From positions 1-33,841 of the forward strand of contig CAYJPN010000049.1 of NCBI GenBank assembly GCA_964372115.1: a stretch of DNA of 33,841 nucleotides, written 5' to 3'. The notes under the pieces were generated by a model. The model did no database searches and had not been told where the DNA came from. It was given only the letters and a program-made list of their open reading frames with translations. Made by a program: the position numbers and the translations under genes. Shown here in pieces: positions 24,418 through 32,690 of this stretch; position 1 is the stretch's first letter, and each line of letters opens with the position of its first letter. The stretch is from CG2-30-36-16 sp964372115. GTDB taxonomy: Bacteria > Bacteroidota > Ignavibacteria > Ignavibacteriales > Ignavibacteriaceae.

Positions 24418-25566
24418 ATGAAAAAAACTCCACTTTTTTTAGCTTTCACTCTGGCTTTATCACTATTTTCATCAGTTTTTGCCCAAAATTTCAAATTCGC
24501 AATTATGTCCGATAGCCGGGGCAGATTTACAGGGGTAAACGACCCGGTACTTTCGGCGCTGGCAAATCATTTAGTAAAAAATAACCCTGACGCAAAATTT
24601 TTATTTTTTCCCGGCGATATGGTAGACGGCAGCAAAACAAACCCGGCTCAAACTATAAAAGAACTTTTACATTGGAAAGAAGTTATGAGTCCAATTTATA
24701 ATAACCCGAACATGATTTGGCCGAAAATTTGGACAACCGTTGGGAACCACGAAGTTCAGCACCGTGATGATGAAAAAAACTTTAAAAAAGTTTTTGCGGA
24801 TGTTTTTATGAACGGTCCTGAAGACGAACTTGGATTAACTTATTCTTTCGATTATGAAAATGTTCACTTTACTATTATCGACAGCGACAGATGGTACCAC
24901 GGCGATCCGGAAGACACGCTTGATGACCGACGTGATTGGCACTCAATTAAACACTTAGATTGGGTTGAAAATGATTTGAAGTCCGCGCAAGAAAGAGGCG
25001 TAAAATGGATTTTTGTTATTAGTCACGAAACTGTTTTTCCTACCGGCGGACATTTGCGCGACGGGCTTGCGAACCTAGGAATGGGTTTAAAACTTCCGAT
25101 TGATTCGACGCAGCAAAAATCTTTAAACGAACGAAATAAATTCTGGGAGCTTCTGAAAGAGTATAATGTTGCCGCTTATTTTTGCGGACACGAACATCTT
25201 TATTCGCGCCAGTCTGTTGATGGAGTTTACCAAATAATAGCAGGCAGCAGCGGTGCGCCGATTTATTATTTTAATCCCACTTTTGATGAAAAGCGCGATA
25301 CACTTGTTGCCGGAATGGAAATGTTGTACGAACAATCCCTGCCTTATTACAAAACATTAAATTACAATTTTGGTCCCGGTGAAAACTCTCAGGCATCAAA
25401 AGATTTTGTTGGCAAACGCGCTTTTCACTACGTTACTCTTAACATAAATAATGATGAAGTAGATGTTGAAACATATGGCGCTTATGTAAAAGAAGGTACT
25501 ATGACAGAAATGGGAAGCGACATACAGTTGATTGATGAGTTTGTTATAAAAAGAAAAAGGGATTGA
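24418..25566 (+). CDS. Exported calcineurin-like metallophosphoesterase
   Basis: A 382-residue secreted phosphoesterase of the calcineurin-like superfamily. A signal peptide (MKKTPLFLAFTLALSLFSSVFAQ) is followed by the metal-binding motifs MSDSRG, FFPGDMVDGS, TVGNHEVQH, VISHETVFPTGGH and CGHEHLYSRQ, which hold a dinuclear metal site. It lacks a T9SS sorting domain (C-terminus DEFVIKRKRD), so unlike its right-hand neighbours it is probably periplasmic. It could be a phosphomonoesterase or phosphodiesterase; the substrate is unknown. It is transcribed away from nifJ, and the gene after it starts only beyond a repeat tract. Confidence 0.9.
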   Translation: MKKTPLFLAFTLALSLFSSVFAQNFKFAIMSDSRGRFTGVNDPVLSALANHLVKNNPDAKFLFFPGDMVDGSKTNPAQTIKELLHWKEVMSPIYNNPNMIWPKIWTTVGNHEVQHRDDEKNFKKVFADVFMNGPEDELGLTYSFDYENVHFTIIDSDRWYHGDPEDTLDDRRDWHSIKHLDWVENDLKSAQERGVKWIFVISHETVFPTGGHLRDGLANLGMGLKLPIDSTQQKSLNERNKFWELLKEYNVAAYFCGHEHLYSRQSVDGVYQIIAGSSGAPIYYFNPTFDEKRDTLVAGMEMLYEQSLPYYKTLNYNFGPGENSQASKDFVGKRAFHYVTLNINNDEVDVETYGAYVKEGTMTEMGSDIQLIDEFVIKRKRD

Positions 25567-25576
25567 GGCATCGGAA

Positions 25577-25646
25577 AATTTATGATTTATGAATGATGAA
25601 TGTTGATTTATGATTTATGAATGATGATTGATGATTTGCGAATTGA
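25577..25646. repeat. Ten-unit heptamer repeat
   Basis: Ten consecutive 7-nt units in strict phase: aatttat, gatttat, gaatgat, gaatgtt, gatttat, gatttat, gaatgat, gattgat, gatttgc, gaattga. Nine of the ten begin GA. It contains an exact 21-bp direct repeat (25579-25599 and 25607-25627), 28 bases apart, that is four units. Confidence 0.75.
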
Positions 25647-25663
25647 GACCAGTGCATGAAGAA

Positions 25664-25698
25664 ATTGATCATTGATCATTGACGATTTACTTCTTACT
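25664..25698. repeat. Second heptamer repeat, attgatc type
   Basis: Units attgatc, attgatc, attgacg, atttact and tcttact continue the 7-nt pattern 17 bases after the first tract, with a different unit sequence. Together the two tracts nearly fill the gap between the phosphoesterase and the GNAT remnant. Confidence 0.55.
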
Positions 25699-25730
25699 AA
25701 GCTGGCTGCTAAATAAAAGAGAGTGCGATA

Positions 25731-25949
25731 GTGAGGGAATTAGTAGTAAATGTTTGTGAAGACAACCTCCCGGCGATAAAATTATACGAAAAATTCGGCT
25801 TCGTAATTGAACGCCGGAAAGAACGACTTTATTCTGCCGGCTGCAAAGCGCGCCCATCATTTTTTATGAAAAAAACTTTTAAACCTACATTATCTCTCCC
25901 CGAAATAATTAATTGCAGCAGGTGGAAGAACTGTTGCAATTTAATTTAG
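25731..25949 (+). pseudogene. GNAT acetyltransferase remnant
   Basis: A GTG-started frame of 72 residues that holds only the C-terminal half of a GNAT fold: RELVVNVCEDNLPAIKLYEKFGFVIERRKERLYS. The acetyl-CoA loop and the N-terminal half are missing, and the DNA just upstream is heptamer repeat. A repeat-associated deletion of the 5' part is a fair inference. The last 20 residues (SLPEIINCSRW and beyond) look non-native. It is unlikely to be functional. Confidence 0.65.
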
Positions 25950-25990
25950 TTATTAGTAAGTTTTTAACAAATAAAATACGTGGGTTAGTT

Positions 25991-26416
25991 ATGGCAGCAA
26001 AAAACATATTTTCGGTTTTCGGGTTTTTATTAATAACCGCTTTTTTTAACTCCTCTATATATGCGGAAAGCCGCATCCAGGGGGATGCACCTTTATATAA
26101 AATTTTTCAACTCAACCTAAAAACATTTCCGGAATCAATTTCCCCTACTGTTCCGAATCTATATTCTCTTAACATCAAACCAAACTTAAATGCAAAATAT
26201 CTACCCCCTCAATTCATAAATCATAAATCGACAATCAAAAAATTCAAACATTATACAATCCTCGGCAACGAAATTGCTACACTCGTAAACGAAGAAAAAT
26301 CGCCGGGAGAATATGAAGTTGAGTTTGTTGGGAGTGAATTATCGAGCGGAGTCTATATTTATAAATTAACAGCCGGCTCGTTCAGTTCGGCGAAAAAACT
26401 TGTAATAATTAAATAA
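25991..26416 (+). CDS. Truncated T9SS cargo protein
   Basis: A 141-residue remnant-like secreted protein. I start it at ATG 25991 (MAAKNIFSVFGFLLITAFFNSSIYAE, signal peptide); the frame is open further upstream but without support. After about 60 residues of unremarkable linker comes a heptamer repeat (26211-26252), and then the second half of a T9SS sorting domain (TILGNEIATLVNEEKSPGEYEVEFVGSELSSGVYIYKL, ending KKLVIIK). The first half of the domain, including QNYPNPFNP, is missing. No ribosome site is clear. It heads a tight run with the next three genes. Confidence 0.6.
   Translation: MAAKNIFSVFGFLLITAFFNSSIYAESRIQGDAPLYKIFQLNLKTFPESISPTVPNLYSLNIKPNLNAKYLPPQFINHKSTIKKFKHYTILGNEIATLVNEEKSPGEYEVEFVGSELSSGVYIYKLTAGSFSSAKKLVIIK
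26211..26252. repeat. Heptamer repeat within a cargo gene, inverted
   Basis: Six 7-nt units (aattcat, aaatcat, aaatcga, caatcaa, aaaattc, aaacatt). Bases 26212-26229 are the exact reverse complement of 25605-25622 in the intergenic tract. It stands where the first half of the sorting domain should be. Confidence 0.6.
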
Positions 26417-26440
26417 TAAACATTTGTTTTAGGGATAAAC

Positions 26441-27715
26441 ATGAAACTAAAACTACTGATTGTTCTAACCTTTTCTATCGGTTCTGTATTTGCTCAAAAC
26501 TTTTTCCCTCTGAATAATGGAAACAAGTACCAGGTGAAGTATTTAGATGAACTGTACCTTACTTTGAATGACTATACTACCATAAAATATACTTATCCAT
26601 TTTCAACAATAAGTGACTCATCAATTATTGACGGGAATGTTTATTACAAGTATAAAAATTATAATCCTGATCCCTATGCCCCATATGAGTATAGTTATTA
26701 TTACTTTGACTCACTAACCCAAAAGCTTTTTGTCGATTTGAATGGTTCACCTAAAGTAGCGGTAGATTTTAACTTGCCCAATGGTGTTTCTAAGGTGCTA
26801 TACTTTCAAGGTATTCCAAGCACATGGAGATCTTTTGGTAAAAGTTACAAAACCGTCCTGGGACAAAATCGTCTGGTTTATACTTTGGATTTTGATACAG
26901 TTTTTTTTAACTCGCCCAGAAATGAAATTACCACCAGGCTTCATTTTGCAGAGGGCGTTGGACTCTATTATTCTAGATATTGGCATTGGATTTCGGAGAT
27001 AACTTATCATTGGTATTATACCGATGAATATACACTTCTTGCAGCTAAAATTAGTAATAATGAGTATAGAGTAAATACGGGTATTATGTTGTTGGATTCC
27101 GTCACAAACCGTAAAATTACCGACTTTCCATACCCACTCGCTGTAGACATTCAATCAAGTATTCCCGCTTTAGTAAAAGAAATTTATGCTGACTTCTACA
27201 TCTATAGAAATGATTCGCTTACTCTTCAAAAAAGATTTTCCATTGATACGGAAAACAATCTCGGATTCATAAATATTCAGCAGGAGGAACTGCAAATTGG
27301 GGACAGAATTGAATTTACATGTTCATTGCTCGACAGCTCTATTTTTAATAATTATATAACTATACCCGATAGTGGGCGGTTTAGTTATTTAGTGCTTGCT
27401 GATCCTTCGACAGTAAAATCTGAAGGATCATTATCTATGAAATTTTCTTTAGAGCAAAATTATCCTAATCCTTTTAATTCGGCAACTAAAATAAAATATT
27501 CAATTCCATCTGCCGAAGACTACCAGCCTATTTTGGTTTCTCTAAAAGTGTTTGATTTACTGGGCAGAGAGATTAAAACCCTTGTCAACAAATTTCAAAA
27601 TAATGGGAAATACGAAGTTGACTTTGATGCATCCGGATTGCCAAGTGGTGTTTATTATTACAGACTTTCGGCAGGAGTACTTAATTCGACGAAAAAATTA
27701 ATTCACTTAAAATAA
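26441..27715 (+). CDS. Exported T9SS cargo protein
   Basis: A 424-residue secreted protein of unknown function. Signal peptide MKLKLLIVLTFSIGSVFAQ. The mature part is Tyr- and Asp-rich and beta-like (NGNKYQVKYLDELYLTLNDYTT, YYKYKNYNPDPYAPYEYSYYYF), without a known catalytic motif. The T9SS domain runs SLEQNYPNPFNSATKIKYSIP, then LKVFDLLGREIKTLVN and GVYYYRL, ending KKLIHLK. It carries no repeat in the loop after YSIP: that loop reads SAEDYQPILV. This is useful as the unmodified comparison for its two downstream neighbours. AGGGAT precedes the ATG. Twenty-four bases separate it from the gene before and 13 from the gene after. Confidence 0.88.
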   Translation: MKLKLLIVLTFSIGSVFAQNFFPLNNGNKYQVKYLDELYLTLNDYTTIKYTYPFSTISDSSIIDGNVYYKYKNYNPDPYAPYEYSYYYFDSLTQKLFVDLNGSPKVAVDFNLPNGVSKVLYFQGIPSTWRSFGKSYKTVLGQNRLVYTLDFDTVFFNSPRNEITTRLHFAEGVGLYYSRYWHWISEITYHWYYTDEYTLLAAKISNNEYRVNTGIMLLDSVTNRKITDFPYPLAVDIQSSIPALVKEIYADFYIYRNDSLTLQKRFSIDTENNLGFINIQQEELQIGDRIEFTCSLLDSSIFNNYITIPDSGRFSYLVLADPSTVKSEGSLSMKFSLEQNYPNPFNSATKIKYSIPSAEDYQPILVSLKVFDLLGREIKTLVNKFQNNGKYEVDFDASGLPSGVYYYRLSAGVLNSTKKLIHLK

Positions 27716-27728
27716 ATTTGAGTATTTA

Positions 27729-29000
27729 ATGAGAATAGTAATAGCTATAGTAATTTGGTTTTCATTATTTCCCACTAACTTTGGTCAGTGGAATAGGGTA
27801 TGGACAAATTCATCGGTGAATCTTAATGGTGTTTATTTTATAAATAAAAATCTTGGATGGATTTGCGGCGATAGCGGAGTGGTATTAAAAACAACAAATG
27901 GCGGTGAAACGTGGGATACAAAAACTTTGAGCAGTTATATCAATTTAAAAGCTATTGTATTTAAAGACGCATTGAATGGAGTAGTGGTTGGTTCTAATGC
28001 TTCAATTTATAGCACTACCAATGGAGGGGAATCGTGGATTTTGCGCTGGTTGAATCCGGCGTTAAATCTAAATGCTGCGGTTTATATTGATTCGGTCCGG
28101 ATAGTTGCTGTTGGAGAAAATGGACTCTTCTTGCAGTCATCAGACAATGGGAAAAATTGGAACAAAAGTATGCTTGGGTATTATTCTTTTTTTTCAGCCG
28201 TCAGTTATTCTGGTTTAACTTTTCTGGGTGCATATAGTTCGTTGTTTAGAAGTAATAATTTCGGAGTTAACTGGTCAAACCAGTCAGATGGTGATTTAAC
28301 CAATTCAGGAGTAGCAATCTTGAATAATAATGAAATAATAAGAAATGCCTGGAAGCCGCCTCTTCAACATGATTATCCACCATTTGGTTATATAAAAAAA
28401 TCAACTGACGGCGGAATAAGCTGGGTTACAAAATATTCTGATAGTAATTTAATAAAGAACATCACATTCTTCAATGAACAAGTTGGTTTTTGCTTGGGGA
28501 AGAGAAGAATTTATTTCACTACAACCGGAGGCGATACATGGGTTTTGAACTTTGAACTTAACTTGAACCCTTTAGAAACTTTTAACTATATGTGTTTGGC
28601 AGAAAATAAATATGGTTGGGCGGTGGGAAGCAACGGATTGCTCTACAAAACAACCAACGGCGGCGGATTAATCAACACGGTCGATCAAACACCGGTGCCG
28701 CATGTTTTCTCATTATCCCAAAACTACCCCAACCCATTTAATCCTACAACAAAAATAAAATATTCAATTCCTTCCCTCGCCCTCCGGGAGAGGGTGTCCG
28801 AAGGACGAGTGAGGGTTTTATTAAAAGTATACGACATCCTCGGCAACGAAATAACCACACTCGTAAATGAAGAAAAATCGCCGGGTGTGTATGAGATAGA
28901 TCTTGATGCTGCAAAATATCACTTAGCAAGTGGGATTTACTTTTATCAATTGAGAGTGGGAAGTTTTATTCGGACAAATAAAATGGTTTTAATGAGGTGA
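27729..29000 (+). CDS. YCF48-like beta-propeller T9SS cargo protein
   Basis: A 423-residue secreted protein. After the signal peptide come several propeller blades of the YCF48/BNR type: VYFINKNLGWICGDSGVVLKTTNGGETW, VVVGSNASIYSTTNGGESW, IYFTTTGGDTW and NKYGWAVGSNGLLYKTTNGGG. The sorting domain is SLSQNYPNPFNPTTKIKYSIP, then LLKVYDILGNEITTLVNE, ending NKMVLMR. Between YSIP and LLKVYD it carries SLALRERVSEGRVRV, encoded by the palindromic repeat at 28774-28815. The function of the propeller is unknown; ligand or protein binding on the cell surface is likely. Confidence 0.88.
   Translation: MRIVIAIVIWFSLFPTNFGQWNRVWTNSSVNLNGVYFINKNLGWICGDSGVVLKTTNGGETWDTKTLSSYINLKAIVFKDALNGVVVGSNASIYSTTNGGESWILRWLNPALNLNAAVYIDSVRIVAVGENGLFLQSSDNGKNWNKSMLGYYSFFSAVSYSGLTFLGAYSSLFRSNNFGVNWSNQSDGDLTNSGVAILNNNEIIRNAWKPPLQHDYPPFGYIKKSTDGGISWVTKYSDSNLIKNITFFNEQVGFCLGKRRIYFTTTGGDTWVLNFELNLNPLETFNYMCLAENKYGWAVGSNGLLYKTTNGGGLINTVDQTPVPHVFSLSQNYPNPFNPTTKIKYSIPSLALRERVSEGRVRVLLKVYDILGNEITTLVNEEKSPGVYEIDLDAAKYHLASGIYFYQLRVGSFIRTNKMVLMR
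28774..28815 (+). repeat. Palindromic repeat in a sorting domain, copy 1
   Basis: A 42-bp GC-rich element beginning ccctcgcc and ending gtgaggg. It has an inner hairpin (ccctc with gaggg, loop near tcc) and a gtccgaaggac hairpin. It is read in frame as SLALRERVSEGRVR, about residues 349-363. It differs from copy 2 at only two positions. Confidence 0.7.
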
Positions 29001-29003
29001 GAA

Positions 29004-32000
29004 ATGATAAATAAAATACTCATTCAGATTTTTGTAATTAATCTTCTCATCTTACCAAATCTTTTTGCTCAATATTATTTGGGATATTATTTCACTCCAA
29101 CTGATTACGATTATTTTACAGAGATCACCGGTGGAACAATTAGTACTGCTACTGGAGTTTATGGGGCACAAAATATTACTCTTCCTTTTCCATTTAAATA
29201 CATGGGAATAAATTATACAACTGCCAGAATATCTGTTAATGGCTGGCTTGAGATGGGTCAGACTTACACCGGTCTTGGATACTCAAATAACCTTTCAAGC
29301 ACAATAAAAAAGCCACTTATATGTCCGCTTTGGGATGACCTTTATGATGACAGCCTGAGCGAAATAAGATATGAAACATTAGGCGCTTATCCAGCAAGAA
29401 TATTTGTGGTACAATGGGAAAATATCAGGTGGCGAGATGTAAGCAGTGTTAGAAAAACCTTTCAAGTTCGTCTTTGGGAAATTGACGGTACGATAGATCT
29501 TGTCTATGGTCCTGGAACTTCAGATGGCAATCTTTCTTATTCAATTGGTATGAATGATACTACAGGAGGAACAGATCATTTCATTAGTATTTCACCTGCT
29601 TATTCTTACTATATGCCAACTGTTTCTACTAGTGTAAGCAATGATACGATTAAATCTATTTCTCCCTTGCGGAGTGGTATGGTCTATAGTTTTGTACCTG
29701 TTGATCCTATGAGTTATAAACAGACGTTACAATATCAGACTCCTGATAGCATTGTATTAGGTGCAGCAAATCAAAAAATATTGGCGATTATAGTTCCCTG
29801 CCATGCCGGCAGTGTTTTAACGCCGCCATGGGTTACAGGTTTTAATTTTAGTACTTATGGTACAACAAATACAAACGATTTATTAAATGCCAAGCTATTT
29901 TATACTGGATCATCTCCCATTTTTTCTTCGCAAACTCAGTTAGGTCAAACTATAACAAATCCTAATGGATTATTTACTATTAGTGGATTTAGTACATACT
30001 TGATAAATAATAATGTAAGCTACTTTTGGCTGGCATATGATATATCCCCGGATGCAGTAGTTGGTAATTTTGTTGACGGAAACTGTTACAAAATTGACAG
30101 AACCGGCTGTTGCCCTCCTCTTTTTCCTGATTCATCTTTAACCACGGCTGTATGTGTGATAAAACAAAATCCTACAACTGTACATTATTCGGTTGGGATT
30201 GACGGACATTTTAATTCGCTAACACAAGCTATTTATACTTTAAAAAATACGACCATAACATCTCCAATTATTTTGGAACTGACGAATAATTATGATTCAA
30301 GTAATGAAACTTTCCCAATTATTATTCCTCGATTTAATGGAAGTTCAGCAGTTAATACTTTAACAATAAGACCTTCTTTTAACATTTCTAATAAAATAAA
30401 TTTCACATCAAATGATTCAATTGTTTTCATATTCGATAATTCCTTACATGTAACATTAGATGGAAGACCAGGTGGAATTGGAGACAGCAACTACATTTTA
30501 ATTAGAAATAATTTATCATCATTTAGTACGATTAAGTTTTTAGATAATTGCCGCTTTAATACATTGGAATATTGTGATATTTTTGGAAGTGATTCAACAA
30601 TGAATGGAGGTGTAATTTATTTTCAGAACACATGGGACCTATTATCTGCTGAGAATAATACAATTAAAAATTGTTTGGTTGATAAATCATATTTTGACTT
30701 TCCTTCTAATTGTATAAAAATCTTCAGGACAAACTATTACTCATCCGCAAACAATAATAATGAAATCATTAAATGTGAAATAAGAAATTTTACACGTGCT
30801 GGAATTGAATTCAACGGTTGCACTAATATGCTTATCGAAAATAATTTGATTCATCATACTATACCCACACCTGGAAATAATTTTTTTGGCATTATTAATA
30901 ATGTTTGTAGAAATGTAAATATAAAAAAATGTAAAATATTAAATATTACTCCTTCCGGTAACTCCACTAATTCAATTACTGGCATTTACAACTATAATTG
31001 CAATGGTTATAAAATTGAAAATAATTTTATCAGCCTTGCAGGAAATAGTTTCTCTAACCTAAAAGGGATTTACACATATTTTGGACATACTAATTTTACA
31101 CTTCAATATAATTCGATTTTAATTTATGGGGAAAGTCTTTCTTCTGCGAGTAGTTTTGGATTTGGTGTTGCTAATCCAACAACTGGTTCAGGTAATTGGT
31201 ATTTAATGTGCAACATAATTCATAATATTAGAACGAGCCTTTCTGGAAGTAGCGATCACTTAGCTTTAAAGATACTAGGTAATAATAGTTATGCGAATTT
31301 GGATTATAATAACTACTATGTCCTTGCATCAAATCCATATATTGGACTATGGGGATCAACATTAGTTTCTAATATTCAACAGTGGAAAACGATAACTGGC
31401 AGAGATGTACATTCAATTAGTAAAAATGTAAACTTTGTTTCTAATACTGATCTTCATCTTACTGGTTCTTCACTCGGTGACACAGATTTAATCGGAACAC
31501 CAATTTCATCAATTTTAACCGATATTGATGGCGAATCAAGGCATCAATTTTATCCATACATGGGTGCAGATGAAAATACAGAGTTTCCTTTACCGGTTGA
31601 ACTTATAAGTTTTAATGCAGATAAGGATGTTAACATTGTAAATCTAAGCTGGACTACTGTAACGGAAACAAACAACAAAGGATTTCAAGTAGAAAGGAAA
31701 AAAGCTTGCACTGAGATTGTCGAAGTGGAGAAAGGAAATAGTTTTGAAGCAGTTGGTTTTGTAAATGGAAAAGGAACATCGACAGAATTAAATTATTATT
31801 CATTCAAAGATGAAAATTTATCTCCCGGCAAATACAAATACAGATTAAAACAAATTGATTTTAACGGCAGCTTTGAATACTCAAACGAAATTGAAGTTGA
31901 AATTGCCGTGCCGGATAAATTTGCGCTTTACCAAAACTACCCAAACCCATTCAACCCAACAACAAAAATAAAATATTCCATTCCTTCCCTCGCCCTTCGG

Positions 32001-32207
32001 GAGAGGGTGTCCGAAGGACGGGTGAGGGTTTTATTAAAAGTATACGACATCCTCGGTAACGAAATAACCACACTCGTAAATGAAGAAAAATCGCCGGGAG
32101 TTTATGAAGTTGAATTTAATGCCTCTCAACTGCCCAGCGGTGTTTATTTTTACCGGCTGCGGGCTGGTGGTTATGATATGGCAAAAAAATTAATTTTTAT
32201 GAAGTAA
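29004..32207 (+). CDS. Large beta-helix T9SS cargo protein
   Basis: A 1067-residue secreted protein. The signal peptide ends near FAQ. Residues up to about 230 form a beta-sandwich-like N-terminal domain (LPFPFKYMGINYTTARISVNGWLEMG). The middle (about 400-830) reads as a right-handed parallel beta-helix (LTIRPSFNI, NNEIIKCEIRNFTRAGIEFNGCTNMLIENNLIHH, YNSILIYGES), a fold common in polysaccharide-binding or lyase proteins; no catalytic residues can be named. Next is an FnIII-like domain (LPVELISFNA), with KKACTEIVEVEK inserted after FQVER. The sorting domain starts ALYQNYPNPFNPTTKIKYSIP and carries SLALRERVSEGRVRV, as in the gene before. GAGGTGA in the preceding stop region serves as ribosome site. 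Confidence 0.88.
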   Translation: MINKILIQIFVINLLILPNLFAQYYLGYYFTPTDYDYFTEITGGTISTATGVYGAQNITLPFPFKYMGINYTTARISVNGWLEMGQTYTGLGYSNNLSSTIKKPLICPLWDDLYDDSLSEIRYETLGAYPARIFVVQWENIRWRDVSSVRKTFQVRLWEIDGTIDLVYGPGTSDGNLSYSIGMNDTTGGTDHFISISPAYSYYMPTVSTSVSNDTIKSISPLRSGMVYSFVPVDPMSYKQTLQYQTPDSIVLGAANQKILAIIVPCHAGSVLTPPWVTGFNFSTYGTTNTNDLLNAKLFYTGSSPIFSSQTQLGQTITNPNGLFTISGFSTYLINNNVSYFWLAYDISPDAVVGNFVDGNCYKIDRTGCCPPLFPDSSLTTAVCVIKQNPTTVHYSVGIDGHFNSLTQAIYTLKNTTITSPIILELTNNYDSSNETFPIIIPRFNGSSAVNTLTIRPSFNISNKINFTSNDSIVFIFDNSLHVTLDGRPGGIGDSNYILIRNNLSSFSTIKFLDNCRFNTLEYCDIFGSDSTMNGGVIYFQNTWDLLSAENNTIKNCLVDKSYFDFPSNCIKIFRTNYYSSANNNNEIIKCEIRNFTRAGIEFNGCTNMLIENNLIHHTIPTPGNNFFGIINNVCRNVNIKKCKILNITPSGNSTNSITGIYNYNCNGYKIENNFISLAGNSFSNLKGIYTYFGHTNFTLQYNSILIYGESLSSASSFGFGVANPTTGSGNWYLMCNIIHNIRTSLSGSSDHLALKILGNNSYANLDYNNYYVLASNPYIGLWGSTLVSNIQQWKTITGRDVHSISKNVNFVSNTDLHLTGSSLGDTDLIGTPISSILTDIDGESRHQFYPYMGADENTEFPLPVELISFNADKDVNIVNLSWTTVTETNNKGFQVERKKACTEIVEVEKGNSFEAVGFVNGKGTSTELNYYSFKDENLSPGKYKYRLKQIDFNGSFEYSNEIEVEIAVPDKFALYQNYPNPFNPTTKIKYSIPSLALRERVSEGRVRVLLKVYDILGNEITTLVNEEKSPGVYEVEFNASQLPSGVYFYRLRAGGYDMAKKLIFMK
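31709..31727 (+). repeat. actgagattgtcgaagt repeat in an FnIII loop
   Basis: A 19-bp near-palindrome with CACT and AGTG ends, read in frame within KACTEIVEVEK. This type of sequence (cactgagcttgtcgaagtg) occurs as a dispersed repeat in many Bacteroidota and environmental genomes and is recognisable by its peptide xTELVEVx. Recognised from memory. Confidence 0.6.
31987..32028 (+). repeat. Palindromic repeat in a sorting domain, copy 2
   Basis: A twin of 28774-28815, 42 bp with two differences, in frame at about residues 995-1009 of the beta-helix protein. Both copies lie at the same place, between YSIP and LLKVYDILG. Confidence 0.7.
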
Positions 32208-32212
32208 TATCA

Positions 32213-32248
32213 TATAACGTTACACGGATTCATACCGAACCCCGAAAA
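32213..32248 (+). repeat. Cassette-like boundary repeat, copy 1
   Basis: Begins TATAACGTTACACGGATT, six bases after the stop of the beta-helix gene, and matches 33001-33036 at 32 of 36 positions. Downstream are an inner CCCCG/CGGGG hairpin, a near-palindrome aatccgtt/aacggatt (32279-32298), and GTTAGGT (32314-32320), which fits the integron R-prime pattern GTTRRRY. A partial ACGGATT/AATCCGT pairing exists. Resemblance to an attC site is suggestive only. Confidence 0.35.
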
Positions 32249-32399
32249 AAAATAGCGGGGTAAGCCGCGCTGAGGTACAATCCGTTAGCCAACGGATTGA
32301 CGGTTAACATGCAGTTAGGTTGCTCTTAAAATTGATTTGATGTTGTCGTAATATGGGCTTATATTTAGACCGGAATAAAGACAATAAAAGGATGCAATA

Positions 32400-32690
32400 A
32401 TGAAAAATATCTTGGTCGCAAATGATATAATTCCAGTCGGTCAATTCAAATCCGGTTTGGCTAAATACCTCAAAGAAATTCAGAACAAACGTAATTCTTT
32501 GATTATCACTCAAAATGGCAAACCTGCCGGAGTATTAATATCTCCATCAGAATTTGATGATTTGAGACAAACCAAACTCTTCATTGATTCAATTTCACGT
32601 GGTTTATCAGATTCTGAAAAAAGAGATGTTTTGTCTACCTCACAACTTCGAAGTGAATTGAAAAAAACAAGGTCTGGAAAAGAAAGATGA
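32400..32690 (+). CDS. Phd/YefM-family antitoxin
   Basis: A 96-residue antitoxin of a type II toxin-antitoxin pair. The N-terminus IIPVGQFKSGLAKYLKEIQNKRNSLIITQNGKPAGVLISPSEFDDL is the Phd/YefM DNA-binding fold, which represses its own operon as a dimer. The basic, low-complexity C-terminus (ELKKTRSGKER) would wrap around the toxin. AAAGGA precedes the ATG. The stop overlaps the toxin start (ATGA). Confidence 0.9.
   Translation: MKNILVANDIIPVGQFKSGLAKYLKEIQNKRNSLIITQNGKPAGVLISPSEFDDLRQTKLFIDSISRGLSDSEKRDVLSTSQLRSELKKTRSGKER

Noticed and set aside
25577..25698. CRISPR array
   Set aside because: The repeats are contiguous 7-mers without spacers of constant length, and no cas gene is present. 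No CRISPR was seen anywhere in the window.
28744..28929. Minus-strand open frame over the sorting-domain repeat
   Set aside because: It is antisense to a well supported secreted protein, and its sequence derives from the palindromic element.
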